Assembly: GCA_035252155.1 (NCBI GenBank)
Contig: DATFDL010000795.1
Coordinates: 1-26,100, forward strand
Reading direction: 5' to 3'
DNA from: JAICLL01 sp035252155
GTDB lineage: Bacteria > Planctomycetota > Planctomycetia > Pirellulales > JAICIG01
Length of the DNA stretch: 26,100 nucleotides
The notes under the pieces were generated by a model that was not told the origin of the DNA, did no database searches, and was given only the letters and a program-made list of their open reading frames with translations. The stretch's first letter is position 1, and each line of letters starts with the position of its first letter. Both the position numbers and the translations under genes were made by a program. Shown one piece after another: positions 1-7,671 of this stretch.

Positions 1-1573
1 AGGGACGATTGACGCGCGGTGGAGGAGGAGGCGCGGCGCGCATGCCCGGTGCCGACGGGTGACCGTCGCCGGCCAGCGCGGCCGCGTGGCGCGAAGCTCG
101 CACCACCACCTTTACGCTGCCGACATCTTGTTCTTCATCGGGCTGAACAACGTGAGAGCGCTCGGTGGCGAAATCGACGCATTCGACATGGCCGTCTTTG
201 AGCGTGTATTGACAGGCCAGCGGCCGCGCGCCGCGGGCATAGACCTGGCAGGCCCGGCCATCGCTGCCGATCTTTACGGGATCGGCGCCGAGACTGACGG
301 TGATGACCTCCTTGGCGCCGTAATGCACTTCGAGCCAGGCCTGGCGGAAGGCCGCTTCGACAAGCGCCAGCATCAGGCCAATCGCCGCGCCCAGAATGGC
401 CGCGCCGCCGAGAGCGCCGGCCGCTCCAGCAGACCGAGAGACGATCAAGAACGCGAGCCCGCCGATCACCCCGCCGAGCGCGCCGCCCAGGGCGGCTTTT
501 CGCCCGGCCAGGTTCGGAACAAAGAACGACAGTCCCCAGCCGACAAGCGTGCCCAAGACGGTCCAACCGACAAGGCGGCCCAACGGCACGAGCACCGCCG
601 CCAAAGCTCCGACGACCGGCACGGCCGCGCTGGTGGTGGCGACGGCGTAGAGACCCTGGCCTAGCGCTCCGCCGGCCAACCCCGCCGCCAGACCGCCGAG
701 CGCGGCGATCGTGCCTTCGCGGCCGGTGAGCGCCGCCCGGTGGACGTAGAGGTTTTGACCGGCGACCAGCGCCAGCGAAAGACCGCAGGCGGCCAACATG
801 CTCCAGCCGGCCGTCCGGGCAAGATTGCTCAGAAAGCTACCGCGGTGGCTGCCGGCCTCGACCAGCGAACCGCCGTAGATCGCCTTTTCGGCCTGCTTAA
901 AACCCTGGTCGAAATCGCCCGTGTCGGTATGAAACACGGTCTTGGCATCGCCGGTCACTTGGGCCAAAAACTCGTCCTCCGAGTCGCCGGTGCCAATCGC
1001 TACGATGCGCAGGTCTTTTCCACGGCATTCTTCGGCCGCTTTCAGGGTGGCTTCCTTGTCGTCGGGCTGGCCGTCGGTGAAAAGCAGAATGGCTTTGGGG
1101 ATTTTTTCGTCACGCCATTCTTTGGGCATTTGGCTCAATTCGTCAGCGGCGGCCTCTAAGCCGAGGTCCATGGCGGTGCTGCCACCATCCGATAGGCGGA
1201 TGATGGCGCGGTGCAATGGCTCCTCGTCGGTTGTCAGCGAGGCCGAGCGGTGAACCGCCCTGCCAAACCCGACGACGGCAATCAGACTGTCGCCCTTGCT
1301 ATGACGATCGACGAAGCCGGTAGCGGCGGCCTTGACTTCCTTGAGCTTTTCACCGGGCCGGCTGCCGTCCTCGCCATTGGTCATGCTGCCCGAGCAGTCG
1401 ATCAAGAGGCAGACGGCCTGCGAAGGCACCGGCGGCTCATCGGAGCGTGTGGCGGCCAGCAGCAATTCGCCCAGCACGGCGCCGACCAGGCAGCCAGCCG
1501 CGCCCAACAGCGCGAACCGCCGGGCTTTGGGGTCAGTAATAAGCGAACGAATGATATTGGCGGTGGTGGACAT
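1..1573 (-). CDS. Membrane-anchored vWA protein with multi-span region and possible FHA-like C-terminal domain (partial, 3' end off window)
   Basis: The frame is open from the ATG at 1573 to the window edge, giving 524 codons without a stop. A hydrophobic segment at about residues 20-42 is followed by a vWA domain at about 53-235. Its metal site is complete: D59-C-S61-G-S63, T133 in GGST, and D167-G168 in FTDGQP. Residues about 255-410 are Gly/Ala-rich and hydrophobic, with several likely membrane spans. Residues about 415-495 form a beta-rich stretch (PVKIGSDGRACQVY, then LKDGHVECVD) that resembles an FHA fold, but the usual phosphothreonine-binding Arg/Ser/His pattern is not clear. A Pro-rich run begins near 514. 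The start lies 21 bp after the antitoxin-like gene, so it is probably cotranscribed with the PP2C/vWA genes. The vWA call is firm; the FHA call is tentative. No Shine-Dalgarno site is evident. Confidence 0.85.
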   Translation of the reverse strand, partial: MSTTANIIRSLITDPKARRFALLGAAGCLVGAVLGELLLAATRSDEPPVPSQAVCLLIDCSGSMTNGEDGSRPGEKLKEVKAAATGFVDRHSKGDSLIAVVGFGRAVHRSASLTTDEEPLHRAIIRLSDGGSTAMDLGLEAAADELSQMPKEWRDEKIPKAILLFTDGQPDDKEATLKAAEECRGKDLRIVAIGTGDSEDEFLAQVTGDAKTVFHTDTGDFDQGFKQAEKAIYGGSLVEAGSHRGSFLSNLARTAGWSMLAACGLSLALVAGQNLYVHRAALTGREGTIAALGGLAAGLAGGALGQGLYAVATTSAAVPVVGALAAVLVPLGRLVGWTVLGTLVGWGLSFFVPNLAGRKAALGGALGGVIGGLAFLIVSRSAGAAGALGGAAILGAAIGLMLALVEAAFRQAWLEVHYGAKEVITVSLGADPVKIGSDGRACQVYARGARPLACQYTLKDGHVECVDFATERSHVVQPDEEQDVGSVKVVVRASRHAAALAGDGHPSAPGMRAAPPPPPRVNRP

Positions 1574-1594
1574 GGTACGTCATTGGCCGAACGA

Positions 1595-1822
1595 TCAGTG
1601 CTGCAGCGGTAAATCTGGCGGCTCTTCAAGACCTAGATCGGCGCACGATCCGTACAGGTCATCTAAATCGTCGTCTTCTGAATCAACGCTGATTGGATCG
1701 GTTCCTCGCGCCGCTTCAAGGGTGACGATCACACGTGTCTTCGCCTCAGCAATGCCGAGTGGAACCGACAGGTGCAAGACGCCATCGGAGCCGACCTCAG
1801 ATTCTAATTGGATTGATTGCAT
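1595..1822 (-). CDS. Small antitoxin-like protein (75 aa), no toxin partner visible
   Basis: The protein begins MQSIQLESEVGSDGVLHL. This is a short beta-strand pattern (hydrophobic/charged alternation, 'G.DG.L.L..P') typical of the small DNA-binding antitoxin-like proteins common in planctomycetes and cyanobacteria. It ends in an acidic tail (SEDDDLDDLYGSCADLG) of the kind that usually wraps a toxin. An upstream in-frame ATG at 1855 exists, but the strong Shine-Dalgarno sequence AAGGAGG ends 8 bases before the ATG at 1822, so that start is preferred. It lies between the PP2C gene (29 bp gap) and the membrane vWA gene (21 bp gap) on the same strand. No PIN, RelE or similar toxin is next to it. 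The antitoxin assignment rests on overall pattern only. Confidence 0.65.
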   Translation of the reverse strand: MQSIQLESEVGSDGVLHLSVPLGIAEAKTRVIVTLEAARGTDPISVDSEDDDLDDLYGSCADLGLEEPPDLPLQH

Positions 1823-1830
1823 AAATGGCA

Positions 1831-1837
1831 CCTCCTT
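1831..1837 (-). promoter_or_regulatory. Strong Shine-Dalgarno site of the antitoxin-like gene
   Basis: The minus strand reads AAGGAGG, 8 bases before the ATG at 1822. It is one of the few clear ribosome binding sites in the window and decides the start of the small gene. Confidence 0.75.
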
Positions 1838-1851
1838 ATAAGCCATTATAG

Positions 1852-2952
1852 TCACATCCGATCTTGCTTTTCTTCCGGTGTCTCGGCCGCTTCCATTCCG
1901 GCGGCGATGGCTTGGCTGATGTTTTCTGTCTCTCGGTCATCGGTTTCCGCCGCTTGCTCAACTGTCTCCGCGGGTGGTTCGACGACGTCGGCAAGCGGAA
2001 CTGGTTCAACCTGGTCCTCGGTCGTCGTGGCCGCAGGCGGTTCGTCCATCGTAGCAGGCACGTACAGTGTAGCATTGCTAGTTTCCGCTACCGTCTCATC
2101 CGTACCCTCAGCCTGCTGTGCCTCGACGGTTTGCTCCGCCAGCGCTTCCGTCGCTTCGGGCGGAGCTTCTTCGACCGGCTCAATTACCGGCGCGGGGCGC
2201 TCTTCGATCACGCGCAACAGCACCAGCGTGGTGTCGTCGTAGCGCATCTGGTTCGCTTCGCGCAGAGAGGTAATCTCTTGCCGCCATTGGTCGTCGGGCA
2301 TTTCCCAATAAGACCGCCAATCGACCGGCTCGCCCGACTCGCCGCGCGTCATGGCCCAGAGCGCCAACGCGTCGGTCGCCAGCACAAGCCAATCGCCGGG
2401 CGGACATTCAGCTTCGTAAAGGTTGAATTCGAGCAGATGATCGGCCTGTCGATCGACGCTGCCGATCACCGCCGGGTTCAGCCCAAAATCGCCGGATTTC
2501 TCCACCGGAAAGTGCTTGAGACACTCATCGCCGCGGAGATGAAACAGGCAGGTGTCGCCCAGGGCCAGCGCGCGCAGATGGTACTGGGTTGCGTGCCCGT
2601 CGTCGGCGGTTTGTGTGGGTGTGAGTTCGGTCCACAACAGGGTGCTCATTGCCCCGTCGATCATTTTGGGCCGCTGGTACCAGGTGAGACGGCCCATGTC
2701 GATGCCGCCGCGCCAGGCCGAGCGCTGTTCGTCGAGCCAAGCGCGGAAAGCCTCCTGATCGTCAACGACGCGCGGAGACTGGACCATCGATCGAACAAGA
2801 ATGTTCGCCCACGGACCCGAAAAAATGGTGGAGCTCACGCCGTCGGCGACCGAGGCCGTGCCGCGTTCGGCGTCGAGCGCGAAGGCGTCCTGGCACTGCG
2901 CCGGTTCGTCGACGTCTTTGGCGAGCAAAAAGGTACGGGATTCAAAACGCAT
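1852..2952 (-). CDS. PP2C-family serine/threonine phosphatase with long acidic C-terminal tail
   Basis: This is a cytoplasmic protein phosphatase of the PP2C fold, 366 aa from the chosen start (MRFESRTF). The metal-binding motifs appear in order: CQDAF (D22), VADGVSS (D37), ALGDTCLF (D133), LATDALALW (D194, with the usual TDG changed to TDA), and YDDTTLVLL (D239/D240). The aspartates are kept, so activity is likely. Residues about 250-366 are a Glu/Ala/Pro/Thr-rich tail of low complexity with no recognised domain. The frame extends up to 3063, but that part translates an inverted repeat, so the ATG at 2952 is preferred. The gene sits just downstream of the tandem vWA gene and upstream of the antitoxin-like gene. 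With the kinase at 12244-15033 it supplies the phosphatase of a TerY-P-like kinase/phosphatase/vWA set. The substrate is unknown. Confidence 0.88.
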   Translation of the reverse strand: MRFESRTFLLAKDVDEPAQCQDAFALDAERGTASVADGVSSTIFSGPWANILVRSMVQSPRVVDDQEAFRAWLDEQRSAWRGGIDMGRLTWYQRPKMIDGAMSTLLWTELTPTQTADDGHATQYHLRALALGDTCLFHLRGDECLKHFPVEKSGDFGLNPAVIGSVDRQADHLLEFNLYEAECPPGDWLVLATDALALWAMTRGESGEPVDWRSYWEMPDDQWRQEITSLREANQMRYDDTTLVLLRVIEERPAPVIEPVEEAPPEATEALAEQTVEAQQAEGTDETVAETSNATLYVPATMDEPPAATTTEDQVEPVPLADVVEPPAETVEQAAETDDRETENISQAIAAGMEAAETPEEKQDRM

Positions 2953-2993
2953 GGTTGATTGGATAACCGGCTCGCCGCAACACTTTACAGTCT

Positions 2994-3081
2994 CTGTAGG
3001 GAACGGACTCCGTGCCGTTCCGTGGGGCGGCGCGACGTCGACTCGTCGTTCGCGGAACGCCACGGAGGGCGTTCCCTACAG
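2994..3081. repeat. Imperfect inverted repeat, GTAGGGAACG family (copy 1)
   Basis: The 29-bp arms at 2994-3022 and 3053-3081 are inverted copies with only a few mismatches; both carry GTAGGGAACG, CTCCGTG and CGTTCCG. They flank a 30-bp GC-rich centre. The element fills the gap between the tandem vWA stop (3087) and the PP2C start (2952). One arm and part of the centre recur at 15111-15160. It looks like a dispersed REP- or MITE-type element, and a transcript across it would fold into a strong hairpin. Confidence 0.85.
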
Positions 3082-3086
3082 ATCGT

Positions 3087-4826
3087 TCAAGCGCCGACCA
3101 CCTGCTTTACCCCCTCGAGCAATAGATCAAATTTTCCATTGACGACCATGCCACGCGATTCGGCCGTGATCGCCGGCTTGTCGGCTGCGAGCTGCTCGCG
3201 GCCCAAGAGCAAGCTCGTCGCTTCCCACAGCTTTTTCAACGCCGGCACCTCGATCTCGTCGGCCGTGGCTGGGTAGGCGAGCGACTTGTGTGGCTCTTCG
3301 GTGACGATCAGATGATAGAGCGTCACGGGCCCCGCGGCGGTCGAAACGCGGCTCAGCGCGCCGGCGGCCCAGTCGACGTCGCCCGGCTCGATGTGGCCGC
3401 GCGTCAGGTGCAGCACGATCGGTGCCAGCCTGGCCTGCGGCTGTTGGCGGCACCATTCGCTCGCCAGCTCGGCGACCTTTTCAAACGCGGTCACCGGCGG
3501 CGCGCCGGCCGTCGGTTCGACATCAAAATAGATCGGCTTCTTGCGATTGAGCGTGATCAGGCCGCCGATGCCGTTGGAAACCTGTTCTTCGACTTCTTCC
3601 ACGCGAATCGCCCCGTCGGCCAGCTCGGCGGCGGGCACGATGCGCTTGCCGGCCAGGGGGCCTTCAAAGGTGTCGCGCACCTCCACTTCGCCCGACGAAC
3701 CCAGGCCATACGAAACGATCGCCGTGTCGATGGCCGCCGGGCATTTGCCGATTTGCTTGAGCAGGTCGTTGGCGTGCTCCTGCAAGCGGGCCACCGGGTT
3801 TTGCAGGCTGCCGCTGAAGGGATCGGCCACCGAGCGGTCGAGCACCAGCACGATGAGGGCGGACGATTCGCCGCCCGAGGCTGCAGCGGTTGGTGCGGTA
3901 GCGGCAGGCGCAGCGGTAGCGTCTGCCGCTGGGGCCGGGGCGGTGGCAACAGCAGAGCCGGCCACGAGGGACGGGGCTATCGACGGCCAGTCGCGCGTGT
4001 GGGCCTTGACCAAGCCGAGCAGCGGAATCAGGTCGGCCATCTTGGCGTTGTAGATCAGCCCGCGAGCGCCGGGATTGATGGTCACGCGCGCGGCCTGCAG
4101 CGCCTCGATCAGGTGCGGAGGCAATACGCTGGCGCGGCGAAACAGGTCACGGGCAGAGCCAACCGTGAGATACATGTAATTCGACGGATAGGCCGATGTC
4201 ACCACGTTGGCGGACGCCGCCAAGTGGGCCTGCAAAAGCAGCGGATGTCCGCCCGGCGTGGTCAGCTCCATTAACTTGCCCACAGCCACTTGTGGGTTTC
4301 CATCGCCCGAGGCGCCGGCGGAAATGTGAATGATCAGCGGCATGCCGGGCTCATTGCCAGCGTCGGCAGCCCAGCGGCCGAGCAGTTCGCGGCAAAAGCT
4401 ATAAGCGGCGATCTGCGGGGCTTTGCTTCCGAGTTTCGGCCCATACCAGACCGGAAACTCGACGCTCTCTTCGCGCGGCGGACCGAACGTGCCGGTGGGA
4501 ACCTTTCGGGTACGGGTTTCGGTGCGCAACGGCACCGCCGCCAGCTCGCCAGTGGGCACAAATTCGCGTCCGGCTAGCGCCCCGCCCCAGCGCGAGCCGA
4601 CGTTGACCTGGCCGGCAGCGTCGGCCTGATAACCGACAATCGCCAGAGGAAAGCTGGGGCCGGAGGCGAGTTGCTTGAGCAGAGCGTTGACGGCGGTGGC
4701 CACACGATCGGCGTTCGACTTGGTCGACACCTTGCCGTCGGTGGTCAGCTCGCGCATCACGGCGCCCATGCCGGCCGATTCATCGATCAGTAAGACAACG
4801 CAACCGGGGTTCGTGGGAGGCATCAT
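3087..4826 (-). CDS. Tandem vWA protein with two degenerate metal sites (TerY-like paralogue)
   Basis: The protein has 579 aa from the ATG at 4826 (MMPPTNPG). The frame runs on to 4946, but that stretch reads through an inverted repeat. It holds two vWA-like domains, about 8-275 and 322-579, joined by an Ala/Pro/Thr linker (about 285-320). Both resemble the single-domain TerY-like protein encoded just upstream: all three share an 'LAG(R/K)' block followed by hydrophobics (LAGREFVP, LAGKRIVP, against LAGRELVS) and a C-terminal RG..xN pattern. The metal site is lost: DESAG and DRSVA replace DxSxS, the GGTP threonine is absent from domain 1 (GSKAP), and the TDG aspartate becomes SAG and TRG. A scaffold or pseudo-vWA role is inferred. 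It lies between the TerY-like and PP2C genes on the same strand. Confidence 0.82.
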   Translation of the reverse strand: MMPPTNPGCVVLLIDESAGMGAVMRELTTDGKVSTKSNADRVATAVNALLKQLASGPSFPLAIVGYQADAAGQVNVGSRWGGALAGREFVPTGELAAVPLRTETRTRKVPTGTFGPPREESVEFPVWYGPKLGSKAPQIAAYSFCRELLGRWAADAGNEPGMPLIIHISAGASGDGNPQVAVGKLMELTTPGGHPLLLQAHLAASANVVTSAYPSNYMYLTVGSARDLFRRASVLPPHLIEALQAARVTINPGARGLIYNAKMADLIPLLGLVKAHTRDWPSIAPSLVAGSAVATAPAPAADATAAPAATAPTAAASGGESSALIVLVLDRSVADPFSGSLQNPVARLQEHANDLLKQIGKCPAAIDTAIVSYGLGSSGEVEVRDTFEGPLAGKRIVPAAELADGAIRVEEVEEQVSNGIGGLITLNRKKPIYFDVEPTAGAPPVTAFEKVAELASEWCRQQPQARLAPIVLHLTRGHIEPGDVDWAAGALSRVSTAAGPVTLYHLIVTEEPHKSLAYPATADEIEVPALKKLWEATSLLLGREQLAADKPAITAESRGMVVNGKFDLLLEGVKQVVGA

Positions 4827-4850
4827 TGTTTCCAGAGTGCGGAGTTTTAA

Positions 4851-4960
4851 GGTGGCTCGGGGCCTTGTGCCCCGCTGTTCGAAGGTAATCGGCAGCTTTG
4901 TTCTCGATTCCACAACCCGGGCAATCGCCGGAACCGCGGGGCACAAGGCCCCGAGCTACC
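4851..4960. repeat. Near-perfect 30-bp inverted repeat around CTCGGGGCCTTGTGCCCCG
   Basis: The arms at 4851-4880 and 4931-4960 match at 28 of 30 positions when one is inverted. Each arm also contains a shorter palindrome (GGGGC..GCCCC). The 50-bp centre shows no gene. The element lies between the TerY-like gene and the tandem vWA gene and just upstream of the latter's start. It resembles a palindromic mobile repeat; a role as RNA hairpin or attenuator is possible but unproven. Confidence 0.88.
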
Positions 4961-4961
4961 T

Positions 4962-4997
4962 CGCCGTGTCGCCTCTTTGCCGTGTCGCCTCTTCGCG
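4962..4997. repeat. Two-copy 16-bp tandem repeat (GCCGTGTCGCCTCTT)
   Basis: Two 16-bp units at 4962-4977 and 4978-4993 differ at one base, followed by a few related bases. The same unit is found at 12185-12240. It directly abuts the 30-bp inverted repeat. Confidence 0.75.
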
Positions 4998-5042
4998 GCG
5001 CACCGTCACGCTTCGGCCCTAGCTAGCCGCCCGGAAAACCAA

Positions 5043-5906
5043 TCAGCGCAAGTTCCCCGGCGCGGCCGCCCGTGTACCCATGTCGAGAAACTTTAGCAAG
5101 GCCACCATGTCGGCGTTAAAGGCCATGCCGCGGGCGTTGGGCTTCAGCTCCAAGCCTTCGGCCACGGCTCGATTGAAAATCGTTTCGGGCAGCACGCTCG
5201 ACATGTCGAACAGCACGCGGGCCAGATCGTCTGGCAAGATCTCGTTGCTGGCCGGGAACATAAACGGATCGGCCGCCGTCATCGACAGATGGCAATTGAA
5301 GAGCAGCACGTTGCCGTCGTCGGTGGCCAGTTGCTTGACGGCGTCGGCGTAGGGAATCGGGTCGCCGTCTTGCGATTCGCCATCGGTGATGTTGATGACG
5401 ATCGGCGGGAAACTCGATTGATGGTCCTTGATCCAATTCTCCAGCACTTCGTAGACGTGATGCAGCATGTTGCACATCGGCGTGCCGCCCTGCGCCTTGG
5501 GGTCAACCCAGATGGGCATTTCGGCCGCCATCGAGATCATCTCGCCGGTGTCTTCGTCGGGCAACTGCTGCTCTTTCTGGTCGATGCGCAGCGGGTTGGC
5601 GCCGACTTCGGTAATGGAAACCAGCTCGCGGCCGGCCAGGGCGCCTTGCAGGGCCGACTCGATGATCGGGTTGCCCTGCTCGTCGGTGCTGTAGCCGAGC
5701 ACGCCCACGTCCATCCAGTCTTTGATGCCCGTGTCGCCGCTCGCGCGGATGGTCATGTTTTGCAGCCAGGCGTTGATGGCCGTCACCAGCTCGTCGCACT
5801 TGCGCTGGCTGGAGTTGCCCAACGGCTCTTCCATCGAAAACGATTGATCGAGCAGGAACACAAAACAGGCTTTGCGGGCACGACTGATTTCTTGTGTGTA
5901 GGGCAT
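5043..5906 (-). CDS. TerY-like vWA protein with intact metal-ion site
   Basis: This 287-aa cytoplasmic protein is a single vWA domain with no signal peptide or membrane span. The MIDAS residues are complete: D20-Q-S22-F-S24 (FLLDQSFSM), T142 in GGTPM, and D175-G176 in ITDGES. It is similar in size and style to TerY, the vWA protein of tellurite-resistance-linked and related stress clusters, which is found with a PP2C phosphatase and a kinase as the TerY-P triad. The conserved C-terminal block (PNARGMAFNADMVALLKFL) recurs in the tandem vWA protein downstream. AGGA lies 7 bases before the ATG. It is probably in one unit with the tandem vWA and PP2C genes, although a repeat sits in the gap. It likely binds partner proteins in a metal-dependent way. 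Confidence 0.88.
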   Translation of the reverse strand: MPYTQEISRARKACFVFLLDQSFSMEEPLGNSSQRKCDELVTAINAWLQNMTIRASGDTGIKDWMDVGVLGYSTDEQGNPIIESALQGALAGRELVSITEVGANPLRIDQKEQQLPDEDTGEMISMAAEMPIWVDPKAQGGTPMCNMLHHVYEVLENWIKDHQSSFPPIVINITDGESQDGDPIPYADAVKQLATDDGNVLLFNCHLSMTAADPFMFPASNEILPDDLARVLFDMSSVLPETIFNRAVAEGLELKPNARGMAFNADMVALLKFLDMGTRAAAPGNLR

Positions 5907-6129
5907 GGTTGGGTCCTATAGAGAATAAACGGAAATCCTTGAATTATTGGGCGGCAGTGGTGGGCTTCTTATGGCCCATTCGGCGGATACATCCTTTCAA
6001 AGTCGACGGTAGGCGACTGTTGGATTTTCTGAGGCATGGCTCCGATGTCCAAAGGTAGTTGCATTGGTAATTGCGCGCGGTCCGTTAATCGCCATGTTCG
6101 GACGGGAACGCCGTACGTGCTATGTGGGT

Positions 6130-7587
6130 TCATGGCTCCCTCCCCAAGACCGCGATGAACTCATCCCAATGCCGCAACACGCTGCGGGTGGTGGCCGCGG
6201 CGTCGCGAAACGTCCAATCGCGGCACGAGCGATCGGGTTCGTCGTCGATGCCCCAGCGCTCGCGATACGTGGCCAGGTCTTTCTCCCAGCTTTCGCATTG
6301 GTCGGCGAACTGCTGCCAGTCGGTCTTGCTGCCGCCTTCGCGCACCAGCTTCGCCGTCTGGTCGTTGTAACTCTGCGCCCACACCACATACTGTGGCGTG
6401 GCGGGCGGCTGCTCAAACGCGTCGAGGCTGATCTGTTCGTCGCCACGCGGCGCGGTCTGGCGGTGCTTGCGATCGGTCCAAAACCGCCACTGCTCGGCGC
6501 CGGGCGGCAAAAAGAAAATGCCGATTTTCCGCTGCCCGCTCTTGGTCACCGCCTCTTGTTTGCCCAACAAATCGTCCGGCGGCGCCAGTCGCGGAAAAGC
6601 GTGGTCGAGCATCCATTGATTCACCTGGCGGCGGGCGTCTTGCTTTACGCCGTCGCCCAGGCGGTTGTCGCCCACGATTTTGGCCGCGTCTTCCAGCAGA
6701 GTATCGAGGTTCGTAGACTGGCCCAGCGAGGCGACGGTCAATTCCATTCGCAGCCGGTCGCGGCGCGCTTCGAGCTTGGCCTGCTGATCGGCCTCGGCCC
6801 GGGTGGGCGGATCGGGCCAGCGACGCAAGAATTTTTCCAGCTCGTTGAACAAGTCGCGATCGGCCGGCCCGCCCGAGGTGCGCGAGGCAAGCTCCTCGTA
6901 GCCCTTGAGATATTCGGCCCGTTTGCGCAGGGTGCGCAGTTGCTCGATCACATCGGCGTCGGCGGCCTGCGCCAACGGCGCGCCGCTGAGCTGCTTGAGG
7001 CAGGCGTCGTAACGGCCGCGGTTTAAATCGTCGATGGCCAAGGCCAGGGCGTCGCCCAGGCGGTCTTGCTGCTGGTATTGAGCGATTTCATTTTCAAGCT
7101 GTGCGGCCTTATGGTCGAGCAGCGCGAAGAAATCGTCGGCGCCATCGACTTTGGAAAAGTTGGGCCGTTGTTCGGCGAACGCCCGCAGCTTGGTCAAGCT
7201 CTGCTCGGCCCGTTGTCGCCGCACCACGGGCGAAGCGTCGGCTGTGGGTAAAACCAGCCCCACGTCGGCATATTTTTTCACCAGCCGGCGGGCCGCTTCC
7301 GACTGTTGCCAGCGTTCGACGCCCTTGGCCAACGCCGGGCTGGCGGGCCGCGGCAGCTCGGGCGAGATCGTGTCGAACAAGCCGGTGCGGGCCAGTTCGT
7401 TGACCACCGCTTCGTCCTTCTTCGACTTTTCGGCGGTGCCGGCGGCCAGCTCGCCCGCCGCCGCCGCGTGGCGCTGTTCGTCGGCCGCGGCCGGCTGGGG
7501 GCGGTTCGACACCGCTTCCCACAAGCTCCAGCCGGTGAGCAAACCCAACGGCAGGCAGGCCAAGAGCAATACGACGGTATACTTCAT
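6130..7587 (-). CDS. Membrane-anchored helical protein of unknown function (485 aa)
   Basis: No family was recognised. Residues 4-25 (TVVLLLACLPLGLLTGW) form a single N-terminal membrane anchor or uncleaved signal. The rest is largely helical and charged, with coiled-coil-like stretches at about 150-260 and 275-320. The C-terminal third (about 345-485) is more globular and rich in Trp/Arg/Asp, with FLPPGAEQWRFW and YVVWAQSYNDQTAKLV. With an N-in anchor most of the chain would be outside the cytoplasm. It follows the GAP1-type gene after an 84-bp gap on the same strand and precedes the TerY-like gene by 223 bp. In that gap nothing was recognised apart from upstream sequence of the TerY-like gene. 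Its context suggests a membrane subunit of the kinase/vWA system; this is inference. Confidence 0.75.
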   Translation of the reverse strand: MKYTVVLLLACLPLGLLTGWSLWEAVSNRPQPAAADEQRHAAAAGELAAGTAEKSKKDEAVVNELARTGLFDTISPELPRPASPALAKGVERWQQSEAARRLVKKYADVGLVLPTADASPVVRRQRAEQSLTKLRAFAEQRPNFSKVDGADDFFALLDHKAAQLENEIAQYQQQDRLGDALALAIDDLNRGRYDACLKQLSGAPLAQAADADVIEQLRTLRKRAEYLKGYEELASRTSGGPADRDLFNELEKFLRRWPDPPTRAEADQQAKLEARRDRLRMELTVASLGQSTNLDTLLEDAAKIVGDNRLGDGVKQDARRQVNQWMLDHAFPRLAPPDDLLGKQEAVTKSGQRKIGIFFLPPGAEQWRFWTDRKHRQTAPRGDEQISLDAFEQPPATPQYVVWAQSYNDQTAKLVREGGSKTDWQQFADQCESWEKDLATYRERWGIDDEPDRSCRDWTFRDAAATTRSVLRHWDEFIAVLGREP

Positions 7588-7671
7588 TCTTTTGGCTGCG
7601 ATCGTGACAGCGCGGTGCGTTTGCGTAAAAGTCGGTGGCTGGGGCAGAGCCTTGGCGATGCCCCGGCCGTC

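Noticed and set aside
2953..3063. N-terminal extension of the PP2C protein
   Set aside because: The extra 37 codons read through an inverted repeat; the PP2C fold begins right after the ATG at 2952.
1864..4274. Long plus-strand open frames (1864-2958 and 3288-4274) opposite the PP2C and tandem vWA genes
   Set aside because: They lie antisense to recognisable proteins and have the biased Arg/Gly/His composition of GC-rich shadow frames.
4827..4946. N-terminal extension of the tandem vWA protein
   Set aside because: The extra 40 codons are encoded by the 30-bp inverted repeat and its centre, so they are unlikely to be protein.
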